DNA from: Kordiimonas aestuarii
Lineage (GTDB): Bacteria; Pseudomonadota; Alphaproteobacteria; Sphingomonadales; Kordiimonadaceae
Length of the DNA stretch: 64,000 nucleotides
Reading direction: 5' to 3'
NCBI RefSeq assembly: GCF_025574465.1
Contig: NZ_JAOBPP010000020.1
Coordinates: forward strand, 186,001-250,000
The position numbers and the translations under genes were made by a program. The notes beneath the pieces are model-generated. The model made no database searches and was not told the origin of the DNA. It saw nothing but the letters and a program-made list of their open reading frames with translations. Within the stretch, counting starts at the first letter, position 1, and the number at the start of each line of letters is the position of its first letter. Shown piece by piece: positions 50,041-57,076 of this stretch.

Positions 50041-51209
50041 TACCTGAGCGCCTTGATCGCGTCCTCAAGCCCGGCGAGGGTGAGGGGAAACATGCGGTCT
50101 TCCATGATCGTTTTCATGATCTGGATAGAATGTGAATACTCCCAGTGTGTGTCCGGGATAGGATTGAGCCATACAGCCTTCTGGTAGATATCGGTCATGC
50201 GCTTCATCCAGACTTCCCCGGCTTCTTCATTCCAGTGTTCGACCGAACCACCGGGGTAGGTGATCTCATAAGGGCTCATGGAAGCGTCCCCGACAAAGAT
50301 GACCTTATAGTCGTGCGGGAAGGTATGAAGTACATCCATCGTGGATGTCACATCATTGAAACGTCGCACGTTATCTTTCCAGACCCGTTCGTAGAGGCAA
50401 TTGTGGAAATAGAAAAATTCCAGATGTTTGAATTCTGTTCGCGCGGCTGAAAATAGCTCCTCGCACACCTTTATGTGCGGGTCCATCGAGCCGCCAACAT
50501 CCAGGAACAACAGTATTTTCACGGCGTTATGGCGTTCCGGCACCATTTTGATGTCAAGAAAGCCATTGTGGGCTGTGGCCTTGATTGTGCCGTCAAGGTC
50601 CAGCTCCGTGGCTTCGCCCTTGCGCGCGAACTGGCGCAATTTCCTGAGCGCTATCTTGATATTACGGGTGCCAAGCTCAATAGTGTCATCAAGGTTCTTG
50701 TATTCGCGCTTGTCCCACACCTTGACGGCACGGCCATGGCGTCCTTCCTTCTGGCCGATGCGCACACCTTCAGGGTTGTAACCGTAGGCGCCGAAAGGGC
50801 TTGTCCCTGCTGTGCCCACCCATTTGTTGCCCCCCTGGTGGCGTTCGTCTTGTTCTTCGAGGCGTTTTTTCAGCGTTTCCATGATCTCATCCCATGAACC
50901 AAGGGCCTCGATCTTCTCCATTTCTTCCTTGCTTAGATACAGCTCTGCCATCTTGCGCAGCCATTCTTCAGGGACCTCCACTTCTTCGTCGCCGATAAAC
51001 TCGATGCCCTCGAACACCTTGCCAAAGATGCGATCAAACTTGTCGAGGTTCTTTTCGTCTTTGACAAAGGCGGAGCGAGAGAGGAAATAGAAGTCATCCA
51101 CGCTATAGTTGGCGCAGCCGGCCTGCATGGCCTCCATCAACATCAGGTATTCCTTGATGCTGACGGGAACGCCGCCGTCCTTGAGGTCATAAAAGAAGTT
51201 GGTGAGCAT
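50040..51209 (-). CDS. VWA-domain protein (CoxE-like)
   Basis: A 389-residue protein whose C-terminal half is a von Willebrand A domain: metal site DVGGSMDPHI near residue 238, where DxGxS replaces the classical DxSxS, and VIFVGDASMSPYE near 307. The N-terminal half is helical with EYLMLMEAMQAG and LSRSAFVKDEKNL, as in CoxE-like partners of MoxR ATPases. Such pairs act as metal-insertion or protein-remodelling chaperones. It starts 7 bases after the MoxR gene. Confidence 0.88.
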   Translation of the reverse strand: MLTNFFYDLKDGGVPVSIKEYLMLMEAMQAGCANYSVDDFYFLSRSAFVKDEKNLDKFDRIFGKVFEGIEFIGDEEVEVPEEWLRKMAELYLSKEEMEKIEALGSWDEIMETLKKRLEEQDERHQGGNKWVGTAGTSPFGAYGYNPEGVRIGQKEGRHGRAVKVWDKREYKNLDDTIELGTRNIKIALRKLRQFARKGEATELDLDGTIKATAHNGFLDIKMVPERHNAVKILLFLDVGGSMDPHIKVCEELFSAARTEFKHLEFFYFHNCLYERVWKDNVRRFNDVTSTMDVLHTFPHDYKVIFVGDASMSPYEITYPGGSVEHWNEEAGEVWMKRMTDIYQKAVWLNPIPDTHWEYSHSIQIMKTIMEDRMFPLTLAGLEDAIKALR

Positions 51210-51216
51210 TGTGGCT

Positions 51217-52062
51217 TCAACCCGACTGGCGCCGGCTCATGAAGGCGAGGCGTTCAAAGAGGTGAACATCCTGTTCGTTTTTGAGCAATGCACCGTGAAG
51301 CGGCGGAATGAGCTTGCTCGGGTCTTTCGACTTGAGCACATCAAGTGGCAGGTCCTCCGCCATCAACAGCTTGAGCCAGTCAAGCAGTTCACTGGTTGAA
51401 GGCTTTTTCTTCAGTCCGGGCACTTCGCGCATATCGAAGAAGATATTAAGGGCTTCACGCACCAGCATTTGCTGAATATCGGGGTAGTGGACAGCGATGA
51501 TCTCTTTCATTGTCTCCTTGTCGGGGAACTTGATGAAATGGAAGAAGCAGCGCCGCAGGAAGGCGTCGGGCAGTTCTTTTTCATTGTTGGAGGTGATGAT
51601 CACGATGGGGCGGTTCTTCGCCTTGATCGTTTCACCGGTCTCATAAACGTGAAATTCCATCCGGTCCAGCTCAAGAAGCAGATCGTTCGGGAACTCAATG
51701 TCTGCTTTGTCGATCTCATCAATTAGCAGCACCGGCGTCTTGTCACTCTCAAATGCGTCCCAAAGCTTGCCGCGTTTGATGTAATTCTTGATATCCTTGA
51801 CTTTTTCGTCGCCTAACTGGCTATCACGCAGGCGGGAGACCGCGTCATACTCATACAGGCCCTGTTGTGCCTTGGTGGTGGACTTGATGTGCCATTCAAT
51901 CAGTTCCATGCCAAACGCGTCGGCTACTTCCTGTGCCAGAACGGTTTTGCCTGTGCCAGGCTCCCCTTTGATAAGGAGCGGGCGACGGAGTGTTGCTGCG
52001 GCGTTGACGGCAACCTTCAGATCATCGGTTGCCACATAATTTTCAGTGCCGGCAAATTTCAT
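51217..52062 (-). CDS. MoxR-type AAA+ ATPase
   Basis: A 281-residue AAA+ ATPase with Walker A KGEPGTGKTVLAQE (near residue 33), Walker B VLLIDEIDKAD (near residue 107), sensor-1 IITSNNEKELPDAF and the arginine-finger segment LRRCFFHFI. The compact form and the VWA partner downstream define the MoxR/CoxE chaperone type. ATG 52062 is 9 bases from GGAGA; a TTG at 52077 lies too close to that site. The client protein is unknown. Confidence 0.92.
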   Translation of the reverse strand: MKFAGTENYVATDDLKVAVNAAATLRRPLLIKGEPGTGKTVLAQEVADAFGMELIEWHIKSTTKAQQGLYEYDAVSRLRDSQLGDEKVKDIKNYIKRGKLWDAFESDKTPVLLIDEIDKADIEFPNDLLLELDRMEFHVYETGETIKAKNRPIVIITSNNEKELPDAFLRRCFFHFIKFPDKETMKEIIAVHYPDIQQMLVREALNIFFDMREVPGLKKKPSTSELLDWLKLLMAEDLPLDVLKSKDPSKLIPPLHGALLKNEQDVHLFERLAFMSRRQSG

Positions 52063-52282
52063 AACTATAGTCTCCAACGTTACAAGCGGGCAGGGTTGTC
52101 CGGTAAATCAAGTTACCTGATAGCTAGCGCGCACAGGCGCATTGTCCAGTGTTATTTTTGTCAAGAGCGAGGTCCGGAAAGGCAAAAAGCCCGTTCCACA
52201 CATCCCATGGGGAAGGCAGATACAGGGGCAAGGTAAGGCGCAGAGTTTGGTGCCGCGCGCCAGAGGCTACAGCAGCACCAAA

Positions 52283-52699
52283 CTACGCTTCATCATCTAC
52301 CGTCAGTCCTGCCACCTCGCGGTAATAGGACAGGAATTCGAGAATGCTTTCCGGCGGAAACTGTTTGATAATTTCGCCTGATTCATTGTCGATATTCAGA
52401 TAAACGAAACGACCTGTTTCGTCATCACGGTCAATTCTCAACCGGGTATTGGGCGGCGTTTCGTTCTCGGGAATAAACTTCTCGAGCGCTTTTGCTGCTT
52501 TTTCAAGCGGCGAGTTCGACGGAGCCTCTTCCACCTGTCCTGGTTGTTGGTTCGAGATCACTGCGGGTTCTACGCCGCTTTTCTCTGATGAAACAGAGGA
52601 TGAAAAGCGGTCGACCCCGGCTGACCCGGAACTACTGGCACGCGCAGGGCGCAGGTCCACGACCTGGGTACTGCCGTTTGTATTTCCAATCTCAGTCAT
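52283..52699 (-). CDS. flaG: FlaG family flagellar protein
   Basis: A 138-residue protein. A disordered Ser/Pro-rich N-terminus (residues 1-65) precedes the FlaG domain with ETPPNTRLRIDRDDETGRFV, YLNIDNESGEIIKQFPPESILEFLSYYRE. FlaG proteins affect filament length in several bacteria. It lies 100 bases after the first flagellin gene on the same strand, across a moderate terminator, and probably depends on read-through or a weak own promoter. GGAG precedes ATG 52699. Confidence 0.87.
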   Translation of the reverse strand: MTEIGNTNGSTQVVDLRPARASSSGSAGVDRFSSSVSSEKSGVEPAVISNQQPGQVEEAPSNSPLEKAAKALEKFIPENETPPNTRLRIDRDDETGRFVYLNIDNESGEIIKQFPPESILEFLSYYREVAGLTVDDEA

Positions 52700-52766
52700 C
52701 GGTCCACTCCGAGTGAAACGGTTGTGCTTCACTTCTCATCGTCCTAGCTGTTCTCTTCCAAGAGGA

Positions 52767-52791
52767 TGGGTGAGCCAAGAAGGCTCACCCA
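52767..52791 (-). terminator. Terminator candidate after flagellin A
   Basis: TGGGTGAGCC (52767-52776) and GGCTCACCCA (52782-52791) form a perfect 10-bp stem. On the minus strand the tail is TCCTCTT, so termination may be partial and allow flaG expression. Confidence 0.7.
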
Positions 52792-52799
52792 CATACCTA

Positions 52800-53627
52800 T
52801 TAACGGAAGAGGCCAAGTACTGTCGAAGGCGCCTGGTTGGCGATCGACAAGGCCTGAAGGCCAAGCTGCTGCTTAACTTGCAGTGCTTGCAAGTTCGCAG
52901 ATTCTTTGGCCAGATCAGCGTCAACGAGGTTACCGATACCGACTTCGATCGAGTCAGACAGCTTGTCAACGAAGCCACGCTGCAGTTCGATCCGTTTTGC
53001 GCCGGAACCGAGAGCAGACAGAGCGTCGTTCACATTCGCGATCGAGGATTCAATTGCGGTAACAACCGAACCCGCTGCCGTTGACGTGCCGATGGACTGC
53101 GAAGACGTCAGCGTTACATTTGTACCGCTTACAGACAGATCCTGAGCAGCGATCGAGATCACGTTTGTACCAGTGTCGTTCGTGATGGCGACAACCGAAG
53201 AACCGCCGGAATTCACAACGTTGGTGCCGTTGAATTCAGCGTTCTGTACGATCGACGTAATCTGCGAACGAAGCTGTGTGAAGTCGTTGTTGAGGGAAGT
53301 ACGGCTCGCGGTGTCAAGACCGGAGTCTTTCGCAGCCACTGCCTTTTCTTTCAGCTCAACGAGAAGGTCAGACACAGCTTCACCAGCTGCGATAGCAACG
53401 TCTACTGTGGACGAAGCACGGTCAAGCGAAGACTTAACAGCGTTCAAACCAGCAACGTCACCACGCAGTTTTTGCGCGATAGCGAAGGTAGCAGCATCAT
53501 CTTTTGCTGAGGAGACTTTCTCACCGGTGTTAATCCGGCTTTGAACAGTCTGGAGAGAGTTACTTGTTTTATTCAAGTTTTGCAGGGCAGCAAACGCGCC
53601 TGCATTAGTGTTTACCGAAAAAGCCAT
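52800..53627 (-). CDS. fliC: Flagellin, paralogue A
   Basis: A 275-residue filament subunit. The conserved N-terminal D0/D1 helices begin MAFSVNTNAGAFAALQNLNK and the C-terminal pair ends LQALSIANQAPSTVLGLFR; a short central variable region fits the small alphaproteobacterial flagellins. It is closest in sequence to the paralogue at 54968. A sigma-54 promoter at 53698-53712 and two leader hairpins lie upstream, with AAAAAGGAG before the ATG. Many Ser and Thr residues in the central part (residues 150-190) are candidate O-glycosylation sites. Confidence 0.96.
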   Translation of the reverse strand: MAFSVNTNAGAFAALQNLNKTSNSLQTVQSRINTGEKVSSAKDDAATFAIAQKLRGDVAGLNAVKSSLDRASSTVDVAIAAGEAVSDLLVELKEKAVAAKDSGLDTASRTSLNNDFTQLRSQITSIVQNAEFNGTNVVNSGGSSVVAITNDTGTNVISIAAQDLSVSGTNVTLTSSQSIGTSTAAGSVVTAIESSIANVNDALSALGSGAKRIELQRGFVDKLSDSIEVGIGNLVDADLAKESANLQALQVKQQLGLQALSIANQAPSTVLGLFR

Positions 53628-53655
53628 TTTGCTTCTCCTTTTTGGAGTTTTTATA

Positions 53656-53685
53656 GGGCATTTTGCCCACGGGACCTTTTGTCCC
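53656..53685 (-). promoter_or_regulatory. Two leader hairpins of flagellin A
   Basis: On the minus strand GGGACAAAAGGTCCC (53671-53685) and GGGCAAAATGCCC (53656-53668). They fill the leader between the predicted sigma-54 start (about 53687) and the ribosome site. Both loops are A-rich. Confidence 0.7.
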
Positions 53686-53697
53686 GAACAGTCACAT

Positions 53698-53712
53698 GCA
53701 AATCACGGGCCA
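53698..53712 (-). promoter_or_regulatory. Sigma-54 promoter of flagellin A
   Basis: On the minus strand TGGCCCGTGATTTGC: GG and GC separated by exactly 10 bases, as required for RpoN promoters. The -24 half is slightly degenerate (TGGCCC). Confidence 0.78.
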
Positions 53713-53853
53713 TGTTTCAAGATAGTTCACTATTTATTAACTATTTGAAAAATATATGAAATTCATATTTCTTTGCCTGGCGACCTTGAAGATTAGCTAG
53801 GCAGAATATGCCGATGCGGCAAAATGTGTCGTGTTTTCATGGTGGGGGTAGGT

Positions 53854-53887
53854 AAAAAATACCGACCGAGCCGTAGCTCGATCGGTA
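53854..53887 (-). terminator. Rho-independent terminator after flagellin B
   Basis: On the minus strand TACCGATCGAGC and GCTCGGTCGGTA (one mismatch) around TACG, followed by six Ts. Confidence 0.9.
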
Positions 53888-53891
53888 TGGT

Positions 53892-54719
53892 TTATTGAAA
53901 CAGACTGGTAACCGCCTGAGGTGCCTGGTTTGCAATTGAAAGCGCTTGCAGGCCGAGCTGTTGCTTGACTTGAAGCGATTGCAAATTGGCGGAGGCTTTC
54001 GCCATGTCAGCGTCCACCAGATTACCAATACCCACTTCCACGGTGTCCTTGAGTTTGTTTACAAACTCCTTTTGAAGTTCCAGGCGACGCGCCCCTGCGC
54101 CAAGTGACGACAGGGAATCGTTTACGTTTGCGATCGAGGATTCGATTGCAGTGACGACGGAACCCGCAGCCGTGGCAGAGCCGATGGACTGCGAAGAAGT
54201 CAGTGTAACAACCGTGCCGGACAGCGACAGGTTTTGGGCTTGAATGGTAAAGGTGCTGGAGCCGGTGTCGTTGGTGATGGCGACAATGTCGTCACCGCCG
54301 GCGGCAACAGCGTTGGTGCCGTTGAACTCTGCATTGTCTACAATGGAGGAAATTTGTGAACGCAATTGCGTGAAGTCGTTGTTCAGTGAACTCCGGCTTG
54401 CAGTATCAAGGCCAGAATCCTTGGCGGCAACGGCTTTTTCCTTCATCTCGATGAGGAGATCAGACACAGCTTCACCCGCGGCAATGGCAACATCAATGGT
54501 CGACAACGCCCGGTCGATAGAACCGGTCGCAGCGCGAAACCCTGCAACATCCGCTCTGAGCGACTGTGCAATGGCAAAGACTGCAGCATTGTCTTTAGAT
54601 GAAGCCACCTTGTACCCCGTGTTGATTTCAGTCTGCACTCTTTCCAGACCGGTAGCTGTTTTGTTCAGGTTTTGAAGTGCTGACAAAGCAGCAGCGTTAG
54701 TGTTTACGGAAAAAGTCAT
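53892..54719 (-). CDS. fliC: Flagellin, paralogue B
   Basis: A 275-residue flagellin, same length as its two neighbours but the most diverged of the three: it starts MTFSVNTNAAALSALQNLNK and ends QAPQAVTSLFQ instead of LGLFR/LSLFR. Charged segments differ too (LERVQTEINTGYKV, LELQKEFVNKLKDTVEV). Such a variant may occupy a special place in the filament, for instance near the hook, as the minor flagellins of Caulobacter do. It has its own sigma-54 promoter and terminator. Confidence 0.96.
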   Translation of the reverse strand: MTFSVNTNAAALSALQNLNKTATGLERVQTEINTGYKVASSKDNAAVFAIAQSLRADVAGFRAATGSIDRALSTIDVAIAAGEAVSDLLIEMKEKAVAAKDSGLDTASRSSLNNDFTQLRSQISSIVDNAEFNGTNAVAAGGDDIVAITNDTGSSTFTIQAQNLSLSGTVVTLTSSQSIGSATAAGSVVTAIESSIANVNDSLSSLGAGARRLELQKEFVNKLKDTVEVGIGNLVDADMAKASANLQSLQVKQQLGLQALSIANQAPQAVTSLFQ

Positions 54720-54744
54720 CGTTGTCTCCTTTTGAGATGTCTTT

Positions 54745-54758
54745 GAGCCCTTCTGCTC
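54745..54758 (-). promoter_or_regulatory. Leader hairpin of flagellin B
   Basis: On the minus strand GAGCAGAAGGGCTC: 4-bp stem with loop AGAAGG, inside the leader after the predicted sigma-54 start near 54762. It is weaker than the hairpins of the other two flagellins. Confidence 0.5.
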
Positions 54759-54772
54759 TTGATCTCATAAGG

Positions 54773-54787
54773 GCAAGCGCTGTGCCA
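54773..54787 (-). promoter_or_regulatory. Sigma-54 promoter of flagellin B
   Basis: On the minus strand TGGCACAGCGCTTGC, a near-consensus RpoN site with GG-N10-GC spacing, 54 bases before the start codon. Confidence 0.88.
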
Positions 54788-54913
54788 TTTGCATCCCTAT
54801 GTTTTTAAATGACTTTTTCTGTCTGTGACGATTTCTCGCGGCGGAGGGGGGAAAGAAAGGTCGGCAGCTTTTTCCAACGTGGTCGGAATTGCCGGTAAAA
54901 AGGAGGGGGTTGC

Positions 54914-54943
54914 AATAAAAATGGGGCCCCAAAGGGCCCCAAA
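54914..54943 (-). terminator. Rho-independent terminator after flagellin C
   Basis: On the minus strand GGGGCCC, loop TTTG, GGGCCCC, then ATTTTTATT. Confidence 0.88.
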
Positions 54944-54967
54944 AGTCGTGATCCTCTAGGGAACCAC

Positions 54968-55795
54968 TTACCGGAAGAGTGAAAGTACCGTACCGGGTGC
55001 CTGGTTGGCAATTGACAGAGCCTGAAGACCGAGCTGCTGTTTAACTTGCAGGCTTTGCAGGTTAGCGCTCGTCTTGGCGAGGTCGGCATCAACGAGGTTA
55101 CCAACACCGACTTCGATCGAGTCAGACAGCTTGTCAACGAAGTTGCGCTGCAGTTCGATCCGTTTTGCACCGGAACCGAGGGCAGACAGGGCGTCGTTCA
55201 CGTTGGCGATCGAGGATTCGATGGCGGTCACAACCGAACCGGCAGCGGTTGCCGTGCCGATGGACTGCGAAGACGTCAGCGTTACATTCGTGCCGCTTAC
55301 CGACAGGTCTTGCGCTGCGATCGAGATCACGTTCGCACCAGTGTCGTTAGTGATCGCAACGATTGCCGTACCGCCGGAAGTCACAGCATTGGTGCCGTTG
55401 AATTCAGCGTTCTGAACGATCGAAGTGATCTGCGAACGAAGTTGGGTGAAGTCGTTGTTGAGGGACGCGCGGCTTGCAGTGTCAAGGCCGGAGTCTTTCG
55501 CCGCAACGGCTTTCTCTTTCAGCTCAATGAGAAGGTCGGATACAGCTTCACCAGCCGCAATAGCAACGTCGATGGTGGACGTGGCGCGGTCAAGAGAGCC
55601 CTTGACAGCGTTCAGACCAGCAACATCGGAACGCAGCTTTTGTGCGATAGCGAATGTTGCAGCATCGTCTTTTGCAGAGGAAACCTTCAGGCCCGTATTA
55701 ATTTGGGTCTGAGTGGTTGAGAGTGCGGCAGTGGTTTTGTTGAGGTTTTGCAGGGCAGCGAACGCACCTGCGTTGGTGTTTACAGAAAACGCCAT
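54968..55795 (-). CDS. fliC: Flagellin, paralogue C
   Basis: A 275-residue flagellin almost matching paralogue A at both ends (MAFSVNTNAGAFAALQNLNK; QAPGTVLSLFR) and through most of the centre. Differences cluster in residues 20-60 and the tip region. It is the first flagellin gene after flaF, preceded by a strong sigma-54 promoter and two leader hairpins, so it may be the main subunit. GGAG precedes the ATG. The near-identity with paralogue A suggests a recent duplication or gene conversion. Confidence 0.96.
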   Translation of the reverse strand: MAFSVNTNAGAFAALQNLNKTTAALSTTQTQINTGLKVSSAKDDAATFAIAQKLRSDVAGLNAVKGSLDRATSTIDVAIAAGEAVSDLLIELKEKAVAAKDSGLDTASRASLNNDFTQLRSQITSIVQNAEFNGTNAVTSGGTAIVAITNDTGANVISIAAQDLSVSGTNVTLTSSQSIGTATAAGSVVTAIESSIANVNDALSALGSGAKRIELQRNFVDKLSDSIEVGVGNLVDADLAKTSANLQSLQVKQQLGLQALSIANQAPGTVLSLFR

Positions 55796-55822
55796 TTTGT
55801 TTCTCCATTCTGAGAGTCTATT

Positions 55823-55855
55823 TGAGCCTTTTGCTCATGAAAGCTTTTTGCTTTC
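55823..55855 (-). promoter_or_regulatory. Two leader hairpins of flagellin C
   Basis: On the minus strand GAAAGCAAAAAGCTTTC (55839-55855) and TGAGCAAAAGGCTCA (55823-55837). The first begins right at the predicted sigma-54 start (about 55857). Both have five-base loops AAAAA and AAAAG. Confidence 0.72.
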
Positions 55856-55865
55856 GAAACCCATA

Positions 55866-55883
55866 TTGCAGGGGGCGTGCCAA
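55866..55883 (-). promoter_or_regulatory. Sigma-54 promoter of flagellin C
   Basis: On the minus strand TTGGCACGCCCCCTGCAA: consensus -24 TGGCACG and -12 TGCAA with GG-N10-GC spacing. Confidence 0.92.
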
Positions 55884-55986
55884 TTGCTAAAAATTTACCG
55901 ATTTCGGACTATGATTTTGAAATATAACGTATATTTTCGCATGGATTGCGACAAGGGCGCTCTGGGGCGCTGGGCAGAAAGTGCCG

Positions 55987-56029
55987 GGTGGGAAGTTTTT
56001 TCTCACCGGTGGGGAAGTTTTTTCCCCAC
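55987..56029. repeat. Tandem 22-base repeat with internal palindrome
   Basis: Two copies of a unit with core GGTGGGAAGTTTTTTCTCAC (55987-56007) and GGTGGGGAAGTTTTTTCCCC (from 56008). Each unit is itself a hairpin, placed between flaF and flagellin C. It may act as terminator or 3' stabiliser of the flbT-flaF message. Confidence 0.6.
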
Positions 56030-56042
56030 TGGTAGGCAAAAA

Positions 56043-56462
56043 TTACAGGCTTGAGTTCACGGAACCGGGCGAGACAGGGGCGCCGGTTGTCTCCGACGCT
56101 TTGCTCTGCAGTCGGGCCTGGTCTGCAAGGCCTTCCATGATCGTGCGGTTGATGCTGATGAGATCGTCTATCTTTTCGGCGCCGCGCACGACCGCCGAAG
56201 AATGTTTGGACACCCAAATGGACAGGGAGATGATGCCTGCCCGCAGGTTTTGCGGCAGGGAGTTTCCCTCGGTGCCGCAATCCGACGATAGCACGGACCA
56301 CATGCGCCTGTTCCAGTCGAGGGCTTTTACCAGGTCTGCGCCGCGCATGTTTTTGTCTCGTGCCTCAATAAGGGCGTTGGTGACCTGCGCGAACAGGCGG
56401 TATTCAACCTGGCTGGGGCTTTCGGAAGATTGTTGGGCCTTTTGATACGCTTGGTATGACAT
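56043..56462 (-). CDS. flaF: Flagellar biosynthesis regulator FlaF
   Basis: A 139-residue helical protein with the FlaF pattern (MSYQAYQKAQQSSESPSQVEYR at the start, RLFAQVTNALIEA, LDWNRRMWSVLSSDCG, NLRAGIISLSIWVSKHS). In Caulobacter FlaF is needed for flagellin synthesis and secretion and opposes FlbT. It follows flbT by 28 bases. The 247-base gap after it holds the tandem repeat and the flagellin C promoter. Confidence 0.93.
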   Translation of the reverse strand: MSYQAYQKAQQSSESPSQVEYRLFAQVTNALIEARDKNMRGADLVKALDWNRRMWSVLSSDCGTEGNSLPQNLRAGIISLSIWVSKHSSAVVRGAEKIDDLISINRTIMEGLADQARLQSKASETTGAPVSPGSVNSSL

Positions 56463-56490
56463 ACTCTTTCCCGGTTAGGTTCCTAAACTC

Positions 56491-56880
56491 TTATCCCCCA
56501 AGACGTTCTTCTTCAAATGCGATCAGCTTCTTGCAGGTTATCAGGGCACGGTAATAATTTTTGTCCATGACATCCCGGCTGATTTTAACGCAGTTTTCAA
56601 CCGCCGCCGGTGTACTGATGACACCCATAAATTCTGTCATGCGCAGAACAAACTCTTCATAATATTTATTCGTATCGCCCTGATCCATGTACATGAGCAT
56701 GATCGGGAAATAGATACGCTTGGCTGGCGTATCGATATTTTCCTCCTGCATGATGTCTTTTTCTCGCAGGATAGATGCCTTGTTATGTACGATCAAAGTC
56801 GTACGCCTGTCGGCATTTGCAATAACTGCGCCATTTATTACCAGCTTCTCATCCGGCTTCAGTGAAAGCTTGAGCGCCAT
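56491..56880 (-). CDS. flbT: Flagellin mRNA regulator FlbT
   Basis: A 129-residue protein starting MALKLSLKPDEKLVINGAV, with ADRRTTLIVHNKASILREKD and a helical second half (IYFPIMLMYMD, NYYRALITCKKLI). FlbT is a post-transcriptional regulator that binds flagellin mRNA leaders and lowers their stability in Caulobacter. The three nearby flagellin leaders contain matching hairpins. ATG 56880 has GAGGGAGGA upstream. I find no sigma-54 site on its side of the intergenic region. Confidence 0.94.
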   Translation of the reverse strand: MALKLSLKPDEKLVINGAVIANADRRTTLIVHNKASILREKDIMQEENIDTPAKRIYFPIMLMYMDQGDTNKYYEEFVLRMTEFMGVISTPAAVENCVKISRDVMDKNYYRALITCKKLIAFEEERLGG

Positions 56881-56989
56881 ACAGTCCTCCCTCAAAAGTC
56901 AGTTCTTTCCGCCCATCGCGACTGACTTTATATCTGAATCCTTTATATATCATAAGGACATCCCGGCGGATAGAACAAGATTAGGCGTT

Positions 56990-57004
56990 TGGCACCCCCC
57001 TTGC
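56990..57004 (+). promoter_or_regulatory. Sigma-54 promoter of the glycosylation operon
   Basis: TGGCACCCCCCTTGC, a near-perfect RpoN site with GG-N10-GC spacing, directed away from flbT towards the FlmG-like gene. Predicted start near 57016. Confidence 0.9.
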
Positions 57005-57076
57005 AAGCTTGTGTGTGTAGGTGCACACTCGCTTCATGCGGAGTGTGTCAATAGTTTATGAAGCTAGGAGAGGCTC

